A stretch of 64,000 nt of DNA from Syntrophaceae bacterium UBA6252. GTDB taxonomy: Bacteria > Desulfobacterota > Syntrophia > Syntrophales > UBA6807. The stretch lies in the NCBI GenBank assembly GCA_002441265.1, contig DJVQ01000059.1:71700-135699 (forward strand), in the 5' to 3' direction. The first letter of the stretch is position 1, and each line of letters opens with the position of its first letter. Made by a program: the position numbers and the translations under genes. Under the pieces are notes generated by a model. It searched no databases. It was not told the DNA's origin and was given only the letters and a program-made list of their open reading frames with translations. Shown piece after piece: positions 17,069 to 25,590 of this stretch.

Positions 17069-17695
17069 ATGTCCGCTCTTGTCGTTCTCGCGATTCTCTT
17101 TGCCGTTTTTTCCCTTCTTTCCCTGGTCTCCCTGGCCGTCGCGATCCGGCGGGGAAGGTGGCTCAGGGGCGCGGGAAAGACGATCCAACTCCTTCTCCTC
17201 CTTTCCCTGGCCGCTTTCTTCGGAACGGCGGCCCTCGGCATCCGGGGATACGAGGCGTTGACCCGGGAGGACCGGGTCGCCCGGATCGCCGTCCACCCGG
17301 CGGGGCCCCAGCGGTTTTCCGTTTCCTTCGAATTTTCCGACGGAAGGCATAAGGTCTTCAGCCTTGCCGGCGACGAGCTGTACGTGGACGCCCACGTTCT
17401 GAAGTGGACGGCGCCGGGGAACCTCATCGGCCTGCACACCCTGTACGAGCTGGATCGGGTTGCCGGGAGATACCGGGACATCGAGAAGGAGAAAACGGAA
17501 CCCCGGACGATCCACGGCCTTTCCGAAAGAACCGGTCCGGATCTGTTCGATCTGCGCCTCCGTTATCCTGTTCTCCGCTGGTTTGTCGACGCGCGGTACG
17601 GTTCGGCCACCTTCGTCCCCGCGGGAAAGGAGGAGCGGCTTGTCCTGTGGATTTCCACGACCGGTCTCCTGATCCGGGAGGAAGGGGAGCGCTGA
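17069..17695 (+). CDS. Conserved membrane protein of the exosortase H cassette
   Basis: A 208-residue protein starting 4 bases after the preceding stop. Two N-terminal membrane helices (about 2-24 and 38-60) are followed by a soluble beta-rich domain containing GDELYVDAHVLKW and VDARYGSATFVPAG, motifs I recall from uncharacterised proteobacterial membrane proteins. Its function is unknown; tight spacing with xrtH and the SEC-C membrane protein suggests one operon and perhaps a role in processing or exporting IPTL-CTERM proteins. Confidence 0.75.
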   Translation: MSALVVLAILFAVFSLLSLVSLAVAIRRGRWLRGAGKTIQLLLLLSLAAFFGTAALGIRGYEALTREDRVARIAVHPAGPQRFSVSFEFSDGRHKVFSLAGDELYVDAHVLKWTAPGNLIGLHTLYELDRVAGRYRDIEKEKTEPRTIHGLSERTGPDLFDLRLRYPVLRWFVDARYGSATFVPAGKEERLVLWISTTGLLIREEGER

Positions 17696-17720
17696 CCGCC
17701 GGAAGGGCCCGCCCCGCCGG

Positions 17721-18845
17721 CTACGACCGTTCCTCCGGTGAATCCGTCGCCGGCGCTTCGCCGGGGTTCCCGCCCCCCGCCATCAGGGGGGACCGATAGA
17801 GTTTCTCGCGGGTGACTTCCTCTGAGGGCTGGAACGCCCTGGAGGGGGGGGTGAACTGCTCCCTCGTGTTCAGGAAATCCTTGATGTACCGTTCCCGGGT
17901 GAACATCCCGTCGGCCTTCCCCATCTGAATCGTGCTTTCCAGCTGGAACAGCTTGTTGTCCCGGATGATCCCCTTGACGGGCTGGGTGTTTCTCAAGATG
18001 GAGAGCACGGGAAGCCGGTAGCCGAGCTTTTCCTGGAAGACGAGATTCTGGACGATGAGCCATTGCAGGGTGGAAGCGAGCTGGGAGCGCACCTCCTCCT
18101 GGGCCTCCAGCGGGAAGGCGTTGCACAGGCGGTAGACGGCGTCTTCGGGATTGGTCGCGTGCAGGGTGGCGATGACCAGGTTCCCGGCCTCGGCGGCGTT
18201 CAGGGTCAGCCGCATGGTCGCCCGTTCCCGGAGTTCTCCCACGACGATGACGTCGGGGTCCTCCCGGAGGGCGTCAAGAAGCCCCTGCTCGAACGAGATC
18301 ACGTGGGTGCCCAGTTCCCGCTGTTCCACGAAGGCGCATTTGGACTGGAAGCGGAATTCGATGGGGTCCTCCAGGGTGATGATGTGGTCCGTCCGGGTCT
18401 GGTTGATCCGTTCCACGAGGGCCGCGATGGTCGTCGTTTTTCCCGTACCCGTCGCCCCGCAGATGAGGACGAGGCCGGACCGGAGCTCGCAGATTTTCTC
18501 GAGGGAGGGGTGGAGGTTGAGATCCTCGAAGGAGGGCGCCGTCCCGGGAAGAAGGCGGACGGCGATGCTGAGGCCCCTCATGGAATTGAAGACGTTGATC
18601 CGGAGCCTCGTGCTGTGAACCGTGGCGGCGAAATCCAGGGACTGCCTCGACCGCAGCATTCGAAGCTGGTTGTCGTCGAGAAGGCCCCCCACCAGGCGGT
18701 CCACCTCCTCGTGGGTCCAGGTCTCGTCTTCGTCCTTCCGGATCCTTCCATGGTGGCGGAGCACCGTGGCATGCCCGCCGGCGATGTGGATGTCGGAGAC
18801 TTCCGATTGAACGGCCGTGCTGATGAGCTTTTCGAATTTTTTCAT
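17721..18845 (-). CDS. PilT/PilU-like type IV pilus retraction ATPase
   Basis: Hexameric cytoplasmic ATPase of the secretion-ATPase superfamily that powers pilus retraction. From ATG 18845 (preceded by GGAGGATC) it has 374 residues: an N-terminal PAS-like region with SDIHIAGG, Walker A GATGTGKTT (130-138), Asp box ITLEDPIEF, Walker B DVIVVGEL and His box ATLHAT. No other pilus gene is adjacent, as is common for pilT. The C-terminal 40 residues are divergent, so PilT versus PilU is not decided. Confidence 0.88.
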   Translation of the reverse strand: MKKFEKLISTAVQSEVSDIHIAGGHATVLRHHGRIRKDEDETWTHEEVDRLVGGLLDDNQLRMLRSRQSLDFAATVHSTRLRINVFNSMRGLSIAVRLLPGTAPSFEDLNLHPSLEKICELRSGLVLICGATGTGKTTTIAALVERINQTRTDHIITLEDPIEFRFQSKCAFVEQRELGTHVISFEQGLLDALREDPDVIVVGELRERATMRLTLNAAEAGNLVIATLHATNPEDAVYRLCNAFPLEAQEEVRSQLASTLQWLIVQNLVFQEKLGYRLPVLSILRNTQPVKGIIRDNKLFQLESTIQMGKADGMFTRERYIKDFLNTREQFTPPSRAFQPSEEVTREKLYRSPLMAGGGNPGEAPATDSPEERS

Positions 18846-18898
18846 GATCCTCCGCCGCTGGCGTTCGTCCTTTCCTTCACCCGAAGGGAAATTACTGC

Positions 18899-18926
18899 TT
18901 GCGTAACACACAAGTCAGGGTACAAT
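18899..18926 (+). promoter_or_regulatory. Sigma-70-type promoter of rmuC
   Basis: TTGCGT (18899-18904), a 16-base spacer and TACAAT (18921-18926) point toward rmuC, whose start codon is about 68 bases downstream. The -10 matches five of six consensus bases, the -35 three of six. Confidence 0.5.
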
Positions 18927-18994
18927 CAATTTCATTTTCCGGGGCGCGGCGTGCGCCCGGGGTAAGCCCATCCTCACAGACAAGGGGAGGTGAC

Positions 18995-20224
18995 ATGGAA
19001 TCTTCCGTCCTGTACTTCGCCGCCGGGATCGTGGTCGGGGCGACGGCCGCCCTGGCCATCGCCTCCGCCCGCTGGCGGGCCATGGAGGAGACGGTTCGGG
19101 GCATCCTCGATGAAACGGAACGGCAGGGGGCGGAGGAACGGGACCGCCTCAGCGGCCAGATGCGGGATGCCTTCAGCGCCCTTTCCCGGGAGGCCCTTTC
19201 GAGGAACTCCGGGGATTTTCTCGGAATCGCCGGAGAGACCCTGTCCAGGCAGGCGGAACGGGGCACGAGGGAACTGGAAGGCAAGAAGGAACTGATCGAC
19301 CAGGCGCTCCGGCAGATGCGGGACGACCTCCTCCGGGTCCGGGAACTGATCTCGACCCTTGAAAAGGACAGGGAGCAGAAGTTCGGGGAGCTGAGCGTCC
19401 AGGTGCAGCACACGGCGGAGCAGGCGAGGCTTCTCCAGGAAACGGCCGAGGGGCTCCGGGCTGCGCTCACGAACACGACGGCCCGGGGCCAGTGGGGGGA
19501 GCGCATGGCCGAGGACGTCCTTCGGGTTTCCGGCCTCGTCGAGGGGGTGAACTACATGAAACAGAAAACCCAGGACGCCACGGGGCGGCGGCCCGATTAC
19601 ACGTTTTTCCTCCCCGGGGACCGGAAGGTGCACATGGACGTCAAGTTTCCCCTGGACAACTACATGCGGTTCATGGACGCGGAAGGGGAGGGCGACCGGG
19701 AGCGGTTCCGTACCCAGTTCCTCAGGGATGTCCGCCTGCGGATCCGGGATGCGGCGGCCCGGGACTACATCCACCCGGAGGAGGGGGCCGTGGACTACCT
19801 GATCGTCTTCATCCCCAACGAGCGGGTGTACGCCTTCATCCATGAGAACGACAGGTCCGCCATGGACGAGGCCCTTCGCCAGCGGGTCGTCCTATGCTCC
19901 CCCTTCACGCTGTATGCCGTTCTGTCGGTGATCCGCCAGGCCGTGGAGAATTTCACCCTGGAAAAGACGGCGACGGAGATCCTCACGGCGTTTTCCCTGT
20001 TTTACCGGCAGTGGAAGGGTTTCGCGGGAACGATGGAACGGATGGGAAAAAAGATCGAGGAGGTCCGCGGCGAGTACGAGTCGCTCGTCACCTCGAGGAA
20101 GACCCGGCTGGACCGCTCCCTGCTCCGGATCGAGGAACTGAGAAGGGAAAAGGGCGTGCCCGCCGGGGAGCCGGAAGAGGATACCATTCCGGAAGGACCG
20201 GAGGCAAGGGAAGACGAAAGCTAA
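18995..20224 (+). CDS. rmuC: DNA recombination protein RmuC homologue
   Basis: RmuC-family protein thought to limit recombination at inverted repeats through a PD-(D/E)XK-like nuclease fold. The 409-residue product has an N-terminal membrane anchor (about 4-22), a long coiled coil (25-165) and the RmuC core with ARGQWGE, DYTFFLPGDRKVHMDVKFPLDNYMRF and FIPNERVYAFI. ATG 18995 follows GGGGAGGTGAC and gives the expected membrane anchor at once; longer upstream frames lack family similarity. Confidence 0.92.
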   Translation: MESSVLYFAAGIVVGATAALAIASARWRAMEETVRGILDETERQGAEERDRLSGQMRDAFSALSREALSRNSGDFLGIAGETLSRQAERGTRELEGKKELIDQALRQMRDDLLRVRELISTLEKDREQKFGELSVQVQHTAEQARLLQETAEGLRAALTNTTARGQWGERMAEDVLRVSGLVEGVNYMKQKTQDATGRRPDYTFFLPGDRKVHMDVKFPLDNYMRFMDAEGEGDRERFRTQFLRDVRLRIRDAAARDYIHPEEGAVDYLIVFIPNERVYAFIHENDRSAMDEALRQRVVLCSPFTLYAVLSVIRQAVENFTLEKTATEILTAFSLFYRQWKGFAGTMERMGKKIEEVRGEYESLVTSRKTRLDRSLLRIEELRREKGVPAGEPEEDTIPEGPEAREDES

Positions 20225-20277
20225 ACCGTTACTTTAAATAACGTATCGGATCTATCTGTAATAAGATGTAATATCGG

Positions 20278-20706
20278 TTATATATGATATAAGTCGTCGC
20301 CCAGAATCCTGATCCAGTTGTCCTCGAAAATCCGGATGGCCTTCTCGATCGGCCGAAGTCCCACGATGAGGACGGCGATGCTTCCCGTGGCGATGCAGGG
20401 ATACATGAAATCCACGTTGATGTCGGCCTTCTTCAGCGGTTTCAGGATGGCGTTCAGTCCGCCCGGATGGTGGGGGATCTCGCAGGCGACGACCTCGGTC
20501 ACGTCGAAACGGTAGCCGGCGGTGCCGAGCACGTTGATGGCCTTGTCGGGATCGTTGGCGATGAAGTGAAAGTTGAACTCCTGTTCCTGGGCCGTGGCGT
20601 AGCAGGCGATGACGTTGATCCTGTATTCACTCATGAGATCGCTGACCCGGGAGAGGGATCCGGGGATGTTTTCCACGGAGAGATCGATCTGTTTTACCGT
20701 TTTCAT
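20278..20706 (-). CDS. Tandem ACT-domain protein
   Basis: A 142-residue protein made of two ACT modules (about 4-70 and 72-142): KQIDLSVENIPGSLSRVSDLM and then HHPGGLNAILKPLKKADINVDFMYP. ACT folds usually bind amino acids. It overlaps the oxidoreductase gamma-subunit gene by 4 bases (ATGA), so it is the last cistron of that operon. Similar proteins accompany 2-oxoacid:ferredoxin oxidoreductase and aryl-CoA ligase genes in anaerobes; an amino-acid-sensing role is an inference. Confidence 0.9.
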   Translation of the reverse strand: MKTVKQIDLSVENIPGSLSRVSDLMSEYRINVIACYATAQEQEFNFHFIANDPDKAINVLGTAGYRFDVTEVVACEIPHHPGGLNAILKPLKKADINVDFMYPCIATGSIAVLIVGLRPIEKAIRIFEDNWIRILGDDLYHI

Positions 20707-21251
20707 GAACGTACCCCTTGTTTGGCATATTCGAAGCCCACGTCGAGACTTGCCCTGTTGAGCTTCATGAGGGCGGCCTTTTTTCCCTTGGTGATTTCCG
20801 CCAGCGCGGCCATGATGGACTCGAGGGAGGTCATCCCCGTGATGACCGAGAAGGCGCCGAGCATGATCATGTTCAGCGTCTGGTCGCTTCCCGCCTTCTT
20901 GGCGAGTTCGTTGGCCGGGATCCGGAAGACCTCGATGTCCTTCCGGGAGGGGTCCATGTCGACGAGACTGGAATTCAGGAGGATCTTTCCGCCGGGCTTG
21001 ATGGCGCTCTCGTAGCGGATCATGGACGGCCGGTTCATGATGACCCCGAAGTCCGGAGAGGAGGCGACGGGGGAAAAAATCTCCTCGTCCGACACGGCCA
21101 CGGTGCAGTTGGCCGTTCCTCCCCGCATCTCAGCTCCGTAGGATGGAAGGTAGGTCACGTGCTTGCCGTCCATCATGGCGGCAACCGCGAAGGCGTACCC
21201 CATCATGAGAACGCCCTGGCCTCCGAAACCGGCGAATATCGTTTTCTTCAT
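20703..21251 (-). CDS. 2-oxoacid:ferredoxin oxidoreductase, gamma subunit
   Basis: The gamma domain of pyruvate/2-oxoacid:ferredoxin oxidoreductases, with the opening IFAGFGGQGVLMMGYAFA and the segments SYGAEMRGGTANCTV and MLGAFSVITG. At 182 residues it matches the KorC/VorC/PorG family. It is encoded 12 bases downstream of the TPP-binding subunit. With the alpha, beta and ferredoxin subunits it would oxidatively decarboxylate a 2-oxoacid to an acyl-CoA and reduce ferredoxin. Confidence 0.93.
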   Translation of the reverse strand: MKKTIFAGFGGQGVLMMGYAFAVAAMMDGKHVTYLPSYGAEMRGGTANCTVAVSDEEIFSPVASSPDFGVIMNRPSMIRYESAIKPGGKILLNSSLVDMDPSRKDIEVFRIPANELAKKAGSDQTLNMIMLGAFSVITGMTSLESIMAALAEITKGKKAALMKLNRASLDVGFEYAKQGVRS

Positions 21252-21263
21252 GGAAGATTCCTG

Positions 21264-22031
21264 TCAGTTCCCGTCCTGTCCGGGCGTTCCCGTCAGGTCC
21301 TTGATCACCTTCAGGGGATAGGTCTTCGTCATCGTCTCCTCGGCCCATCGGGCCGCTTCCACGGGGCTCAGCTTCCAGTTCGTCGGGCAGGGGGAAAGAA
21401 CTTCCACGAGGGAAAATCCGAGACCGTCGATCTGGGTCCTGAAGGCTTTGGTGATGGCCCGCTTCGTCCGGAGAATGTTTTTCGGCGACGTGACGGACGT
21501 CCTCTCGATGTACACGGTCCCTTTGGCCACGGCGAGCATTTCGCTCAGGTCCACCGGGTAGCCGTCCCGCAGGGGAACGCGCCCTCCCGGGGTCGTCGTC
21601 GAAAGCTGGCCCGTGACCGTCGTCGGCGCCATCTGCCCGCCGGTCATGCCGTAGCACCCGTTGTTGACGAAGATGACGGTGATCCGCTCCCCCCGGTTCG
21701 CGGCGTGGATCGTTTCGGCCGTCCCGATGGCGGCGATGTCGCCGTCACCCTGGTAGGAAAAGACGATCCGGTCCGGAAGGACCCGCTTGATTCCCGTGGC
21801 CAGCGCCGCGCCCCGGCCGTGAGGCGCCTCTCCCATGTCCACGTCGATGTAATCGTAAGCCAGCACAGCGCATCCCGCCGGGGGAACGCCGATGGTCCTC
21901 TCCCCGATCCCCAGCTCCTCGATGACCTCCGCCACGAGACGGTGAAGAATGCTGTGGCCGCAGCCCGGACAGTAATGGGTGGACGCCTTTTTCAGGTAGC
22001 GGGGTCTCTCGAACACCTTCTTTTCCATCAC
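21264..22031 (-). CDS. 2-oxoacid:ferredoxin oxidoreductase, TPP-binding beta subunit
   Basis: A 255-residue subunit with the cluster and TPP features HYCPGCGHSILHRL, GVPPAGCAVL, the TPP motif GDGDIAAIGTAETIHAANRGE and NNGCYGMTGGQMAPTT. This architecture fits 2-ketoisovalerate or 2-ketoglutarate ferredoxin oxidoreductases (VorA/KorB). The start overlaps the alpha-subunit stop by 4 bases. The alpha subunit looks more like VorB, so a branched-chain 2-oxoacid substrate is favoured but not proven. Confidence 0.93.
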   Translation of the reverse strand: MMEKKVFERPRYLKKASTHYCPGCGHSILHRLVAEVIEELGIGERTIGVPPAGCAVLAYDYIDVDMGEAPHGRGAALATGIKRVLPDRIVFSYQGDGDIAAIGTAETIHAANRGERITVIFVNNGCYGMTGGQMAPTTVTGQLSTTTPGGRVPLRDGYPVDLSEMLAVAKGTVYIERTSVTSPKNILRTKRAITKAFRTQIDGLGFSLVEVLSPCPTNWKLSPVEAARWAEETMTKTYPLKVIKDLTGTPGQDGN

Positions 22032-23110
22032 GACTCCTCTTCCAGGCGCTGGCGGTGATAGAGACTGTTGACGACCTTGGCGATTTCATCAGGCGTGGCG
22101 ACGCTTCCGCCGGGACGGCCGTAGAAGTGGACGTTGCCCCGTCCCTCCAGGGACAGCTTCACGTCTTCCACCATCTGGCCGGTGTTCATCTCGAAAACGA
22201 GGTACTCCCGGACGGACCGGCTCAACTCGCAAAGGGCTCTCTTCGGGTAAGGCCACAGGGTGATCGGCCGGAAAAGGCCCACCTTGAGGCCGATTTCCCG
22301 GACGCGCTTGATGGCGCCCTTGGCGATCCTCGCCGCCGTGCCGCAGGCGACCACCACCAGCCGGGCGTCCTCCGTGAGATAGGATTCCGCCCGGGGGATT
22401 TCCCGGGTGATGTTGTCGTACTTCCGGGCGAGTTTCCAGTTCCGTTCCTCTTCCTGGGCGATATCCAGGAGAAGGGACCGGATGTAGCGGCTCGGTCTTC
22501 CGGCGGCCCCGCTCAGTCTCCAGGGCTTCGGCGGGAGTTCGGCCGGGTCCACGGCCTTGTGAAGCACCACGGGCTCCATCATCTGGCCCATCATTCCGTC
22601 GGCGAGGATGACCACCGGGGTCCGGTAGCGGTCGGCGTAGTCGAACGCCTTTCCGGTGAGATCCGCCAGTTCCTGCCCGCCCCCCGGTGCGAGGACGATG
22701 GTCCGGTAGTCCCCGTGGCCGCCGCCCCGGGTCGCCTGGAAGTAATCCCCCTGGGAGGGGGCGATGTTTCCCATGCCCGGACCGCCCCGCATGGTGTTGA
22801 CGATGACCGCAGGCAGTTCCTGGGCCGCGAGAAAGGAAATCCCCTCCTGTTTGAGGCTGATTCCGGGACTCGAGGAACTCGTCATGGCCCGGGCGCCGGC
22901 CATGGAGGCCCCGATGACCATGTTGATGGCCGCGATTTCGCTCTCCGCCTGGATGAAGGTTCCGTCTTCCAGACCGGCCATGGCGGAGGCCATGTATTCC
23001 GTAAATTCGTTCTGCGGCGTGATGGGATATCCCGCGTAGAAACGGCAGCCCGCCCGGATCGCCGATTCGGCGATCACGTGGCTTCCCCGCATCAGGACCT
23101 TTTCATTCAC
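22028..23110 (-). CDS. 2-oxoacid:ferredoxin oxidoreductase, alpha subunit (VorB-like)
   Basis: A 360-residue subunit with YPITPQNEFTEYM, TSSSSPGISLKQEGISF, RGGPGMGNIAPSQGDYFQ and ILADGMMGQMMEPV, which recall annotated 3-methyl-2-oxobutanoate dehydrogenase VorB proteins more than generic KorA. I selected GTG 23110, which overlaps the ferredoxin stop codon by 8 bases (GTGAATGA); ATG 23092 is an alternative. Upstream codons to 23149 are not family-like. Confidence 0.9.
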   Translation of the reverse strand: MNEKVLMRGSHVIAESAIRAGCRFYAGYPITPQNEFTEYMASAMAGLEDGTFIQAESEIAAINMVIGASMAGARAMTSSSSPGISLKQEGISFLAAQELPAVIVNTMRGGPGMGNIAPSQGDYFQATRGGGHGDYRTIVLAPGGGQELADLTGKAFDYADRYRTPVVILADGMMGQMMEPVVLHKAVDPAELPPKPWRLSGAAGRPSRYIRSLLLDIAQEEERNWKLARKYDNITREIPRAESYLTEDARLVVVACGTAARIAKGAIKRVREIGLKVGLFRPITLWPYPKRALCELSRSVREYLVFEMNTGQMVEDVKLSLEGRGNVHFYGRPGGSVATPDEIAKVVNSLYHRQRLEEES

Positions 23111-23345
23111 GATAGACCTCGATGGCGACATCGGGGCAGACGATGGCACAGGTCGTGCAACCGGTGCAGCGGCTTTCCTCCCCCTGATTTTTCCCGTCCA
23201 GGAATTCGACGGGATAATACCCTTTCTGATTCAGCGTACCCGAAATGCCGATCGACCCGGTGGGGCACACGGAGATGCACAGATAACAGCCCTTGCAGAA
23301 CTCCCTGTCGACGGTGATCCTTCCCTTTTTCGCTTTTTTCGTCAT
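23103..23345 (-). CDS. 2x[4Fe-4S] ferredoxin subunit of 2-oxoacid oxidoreductase
   Basis: An 80-residue delta subunit with two CxxCxxCxxxC(P) clusters: CKGCYLCISVCPTGS and CTGCTTCAIVCPD. It is the first gene of the four-subunit oxidoreductase operon (delta-alpha-beta-gamma) and would pass electrons from the TPP subunit to soluble ferredoxin. A basic N-terminus (MTKKAKKGRITVD) precedes the first cluster. Confidence 0.94.
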   Translation of the reverse strand: MTKKAKKGRITVDREFCKGCYLCISVCPTGSIGISGTLNQKGYYPVEFLDGKNQGEESRCTGCTTCAIVCPDVAIEVYRE

Positions 23346-23401
23346 GGAAATGCGATCCGCCCTGTTTCCTGGGGTTGATGAGTGGTTCCCGAAAGCGTGG
23401 G

Positions 23402-23432
23402 ATTACATAGACGGGACGATCGGTTTTGTCAA
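23402..23432 (-). promoter_or_regulatory. Sigma-70-type promoter of the oxidoreductase operon
   Basis: On the minus strand a perfect TTGACA (23432-23427) is followed after 17 bases by TATGTA (23409-23404), extended to TATGTAAT. It lies about 57 bases upstream of the ferredoxin start and is the best promoter in the 244-base gap shared with the divergent pgm. I see no equally good plus-strand promoter for pgm. Confidence 0.6.
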
Positions 23433-23589
23433 GGATTTTTGACGGCTTTGTCGAAAATTCCCATGCCGCGTCGCTTTTCGTCCCCGGTTCCCGGGGAGGG
23501 AAGTTCCCCTTTTTCCGTTTTCAACGGGGAGGTTTGCTGGTACACTTGGACAGATTCCGGGGACCATAAAAAAAGAAAGGGGGCAATCC

Positions 23590-25239
23590 ATGGCCGTCCA
23601 TCCGCTTGCGGGAAAACCTGTCCCCCCGTCCATGCTGGCCGACATTGCGAGACTCGTCACGGCCTATTACACGAAAGGACCGGAACCGGGGAACCGGGAG
23701 CAGAAAGTGGCCTTCGGCACCTCCGGCCACCGGGGTTCCTCCCTGCGGGGCAGTTTCAACGAGGCCCACATCCTCGCCATCACCCAGGCGATCTGCGATT
23801 TCCGTCTTTCCCGGGGGATCGCGGGTCCCCTGTTCCTCGGGATGGACACCCACGCCCTTTCCGAACCGAGCCACGCCACGGCCGTGGAGGTTCTCGCGGC
23901 CAACAGGGTGGACGTGTTCCTCCAGGAAGGCCCGGGATACACCCCCACCCCCGTCATCTCCCACGCCATTCTGACCCACAACCGGCGGTCCTCCCACAGG
24001 GCCGACGGCATCGTCATCACGCCGTCCCACAACCCGCCCGAGGACGGCGGGTTCAAGTACAACCCCCCGGAAGGGGGACCCGCCCCCGCGGAGACGACGC
24101 GGTGGATCGAGGAGCGGGCGAACGGGTTCCTGGAGGCGGGAAACGGCGGGGTGAAGCGGATCCCGTATGAAAAGGCCCTCCGGGGGAGCAACGTCCATCG
24201 GCACGATTACGTCGGGCCCTACGTGAAGGATCTCGAGAACGTTCTCGACATGGAAGCCGTCCGGTCTTCGGGGGTCCGGGTGGCCGCCGATCCCATGGGC
24301 GGATCCACCCTTCCGTTCTGGGAGCCCATCGCCGGGACGTACGGCCTCGACATCACCGTTGTCAACGATGCCGTCGATCCCACATTCCGCTTCATGACCG
24401 TCGACCATGACGGGAAGATCCGGATGGACTGCTCCTCCCCCTGGGCCATGGCGCGGCTCATCGATCTTGCCGGGAAATACGACATCGCCTTCGGGAACGA
24501 TCCCGACGGCGACCGGCACGGCATCGTGTGCCGCCACAGCGGGCTCATGAACCCGAACCACTATCTGGCCGTCGCTATCTGGTACCTGTTCCGGCACCGT
24601 CCCCTCTGGGGAAGGGAGGTGGCCGTGGGGAAGACCCTGGTCAGCAGTTCCATGATCGACCGGGTCGCTTCCCGTCTCGGCCGGAAACTGGTGGAGGTTC
24701 CCGTGGGGTTCAAATGGTTCGTGGACGACCTCCTCGCTGGCCGCTTCGGCTTTTCCGGGGAGGAGAGCGCCGGGGCCTCCTTCCTTCGCAGGGACGGGAC
24801 GGTCTGGACCACGGACAAGGACGGGATTCTCATGGCGCTCCTGGCCGCGGAGATTCTCGCCGCCACGGGCCGCGACCCCGGGGAGCACTACGCCGAACTG
24901 GTGAAAAACTTCGGAGACCCCCTGTACGAGCGGCAGGACCGTCCCGCCACGGCCGCGGAACGGGAACTCCTCTCGAGCCTGTCCCCGGGGGACGTCACCG
25001 AGGACACCCTCGCCGGGGAACCGATCCTCGCCCGGCTCACGAATGCCCCGGGAAACGGCGCCTCCATCGGGGGATTGAAGGTCGTTTCGGAAAACGGCTG
25101 GTTCGCCGCCCGCCCGTCGGGAACGGAGGACATCTACAAGATCTACGCGGAGAGCTTCCGGGGGGAGGGGCACCTCAGGAACATCCAGGAGGAGGCCGGA
25201 AAGATCATCGGGAACGCGCTGCGGAAAGGGGGCTCGTGA
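23590..25239 (+). CDS. pgm: Phosphoglucomutase (alpha-D-glucose-specific)
   Basis: Interconverts glucose 1-phosphate and glucose 6-phosphate. The 549-residue protein matches the E. coli Pgm length class and has the phosphoserine loop ITPSHNPPEDGGFKYNP (Ser146), the Mg loop DPDGDRHG (about 306-313), the sugar loop FSGEESAGASFLRRDG and the phosphate loop ARPSGTEDIYKIYAES. AGAAAGGGGGCAATCC precedes the ATG. It likely supplies glucose 1-phosphate for glycan or storage polymer synthesis. Confidence 0.96.
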   Translation: MAVHPLAGKPVPPSMLADIARLVTAYYTKGPEPGNREQKVAFGTSGHRGSSLRGSFNEAHILAITQAICDFRLSRGIAGPLFLGMDTHALSEPSHATAVEVLAANRVDVFLQEGPGYTPTPVISHAILTHNRRSSHRADGIVITPSHNPPEDGGFKYNPPEGGPAPAETTRWIEERANGFLEAGNGGVKRIPYEKALRGSNVHRHDYVGPYVKDLENVLDMEAVRSSGVRVAADPMGGSTLPFWEPIAGTYGLDITVVNDAVDPTFRFMTVDHDGKIRMDCSSPWAMARLIDLAGKYDIAFGNDPDGDRHGIVCRHSGLMNPNHYLAVAIWYLFRHRPLWGREVAVGKTLVSSSMIDRVASRLGRKLVEVPVGFKWFVDDLLAGRFGFSGEESAGASFLRRDGTVWTTDKDGILMALLAAEILAATGRDPGEHYAELVKNFGDPLYERQDRPATAAERELLSSLSPGDVTEDTLAGEPILARLTNAPGNGASIGGLKVVSENGWFAARPSGTEDIYKIYAESFRGEGHLRNIQEEAGKIIGNALRKGGS

Positions 25240-25342
25240 CCGGCGCCGCCGATCCCGTCCCCAGCGCCGCGGCGGGGTGCCGGGAGGCGGCCGGACGGTG
25301 AAGACGAGGGGCCGGGCTTTTTCGCGAAGTCCCTGCCGGCCC

Positions 25343-25372
25343 TTGACGGAAGCCGGGGACCTGTGATAGGAA
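25343..25372 (+). promoter_or_regulatory. Promoter of tRNA-His
   Basis: TTGACG (25343-25348), an 18-base spacer and TAGGAA (25367-25372), with the tRNA 5' end about 60 bases downstream. The -35 matches five of six bases, the -10 only about half. Confidence 0.45.
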
Positions 25373-25431
25373 GCACCTCTCGCAGTCGGAAAATCCCTTC
25401 TTTTACGGGGGGATGGTCCGAAAGCGTCCAT

Positions 25432-25508
25432 GGTGGGTGTAGCTCAATGGTTAGAGTGCCGGGTTGTGGCCCCGGAGGCTGAGGGTTCGAGCCCCTTCAC
25501 TCACCCCA
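25432..25508 (+). tRNA. tRNA-His (GTG)
   Basis: A complete cloverleaf: acceptor stem GTGGGTG (25433-25439) pairs with CACTCAC (25498-25504) with one G-U pair; the anticodon loop reads TTGTGGC (anticodon GTG); the T arm is GAGGGTTCGAGCCCCTT. The extra 5' guanine G-1 (25432) opposite C73 (25505) is the identity feature of tRNA-His, and CCA (25506-25508) is encoded. Confidence 0.97.
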
Positions 25509-25517
25509 GGATTCAAC

Positions 25518-25549
25518 CGAGGGGTTGGCCGGTACCGGCCAACCCCTCG
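25518..25549. terminator. 32-base perfect palindrome after tRNA-His
   Basis: CGAGGGGTTGGCCGGT and its exact reverse complement form a perfect 32-base palindrome centred on GGTACC, 9 bases after the tRNA CCA. It is followed by TTCATT, which is a poor T-tract, so it is probably a terminator or 3'-processing hairpin for the tRNA transcript. Confidence 0.6.
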
Positions 25550-25590
25550 TTCATTCAAGGCGAAAAAACGGAGGGAAACCGGGGGGGACA

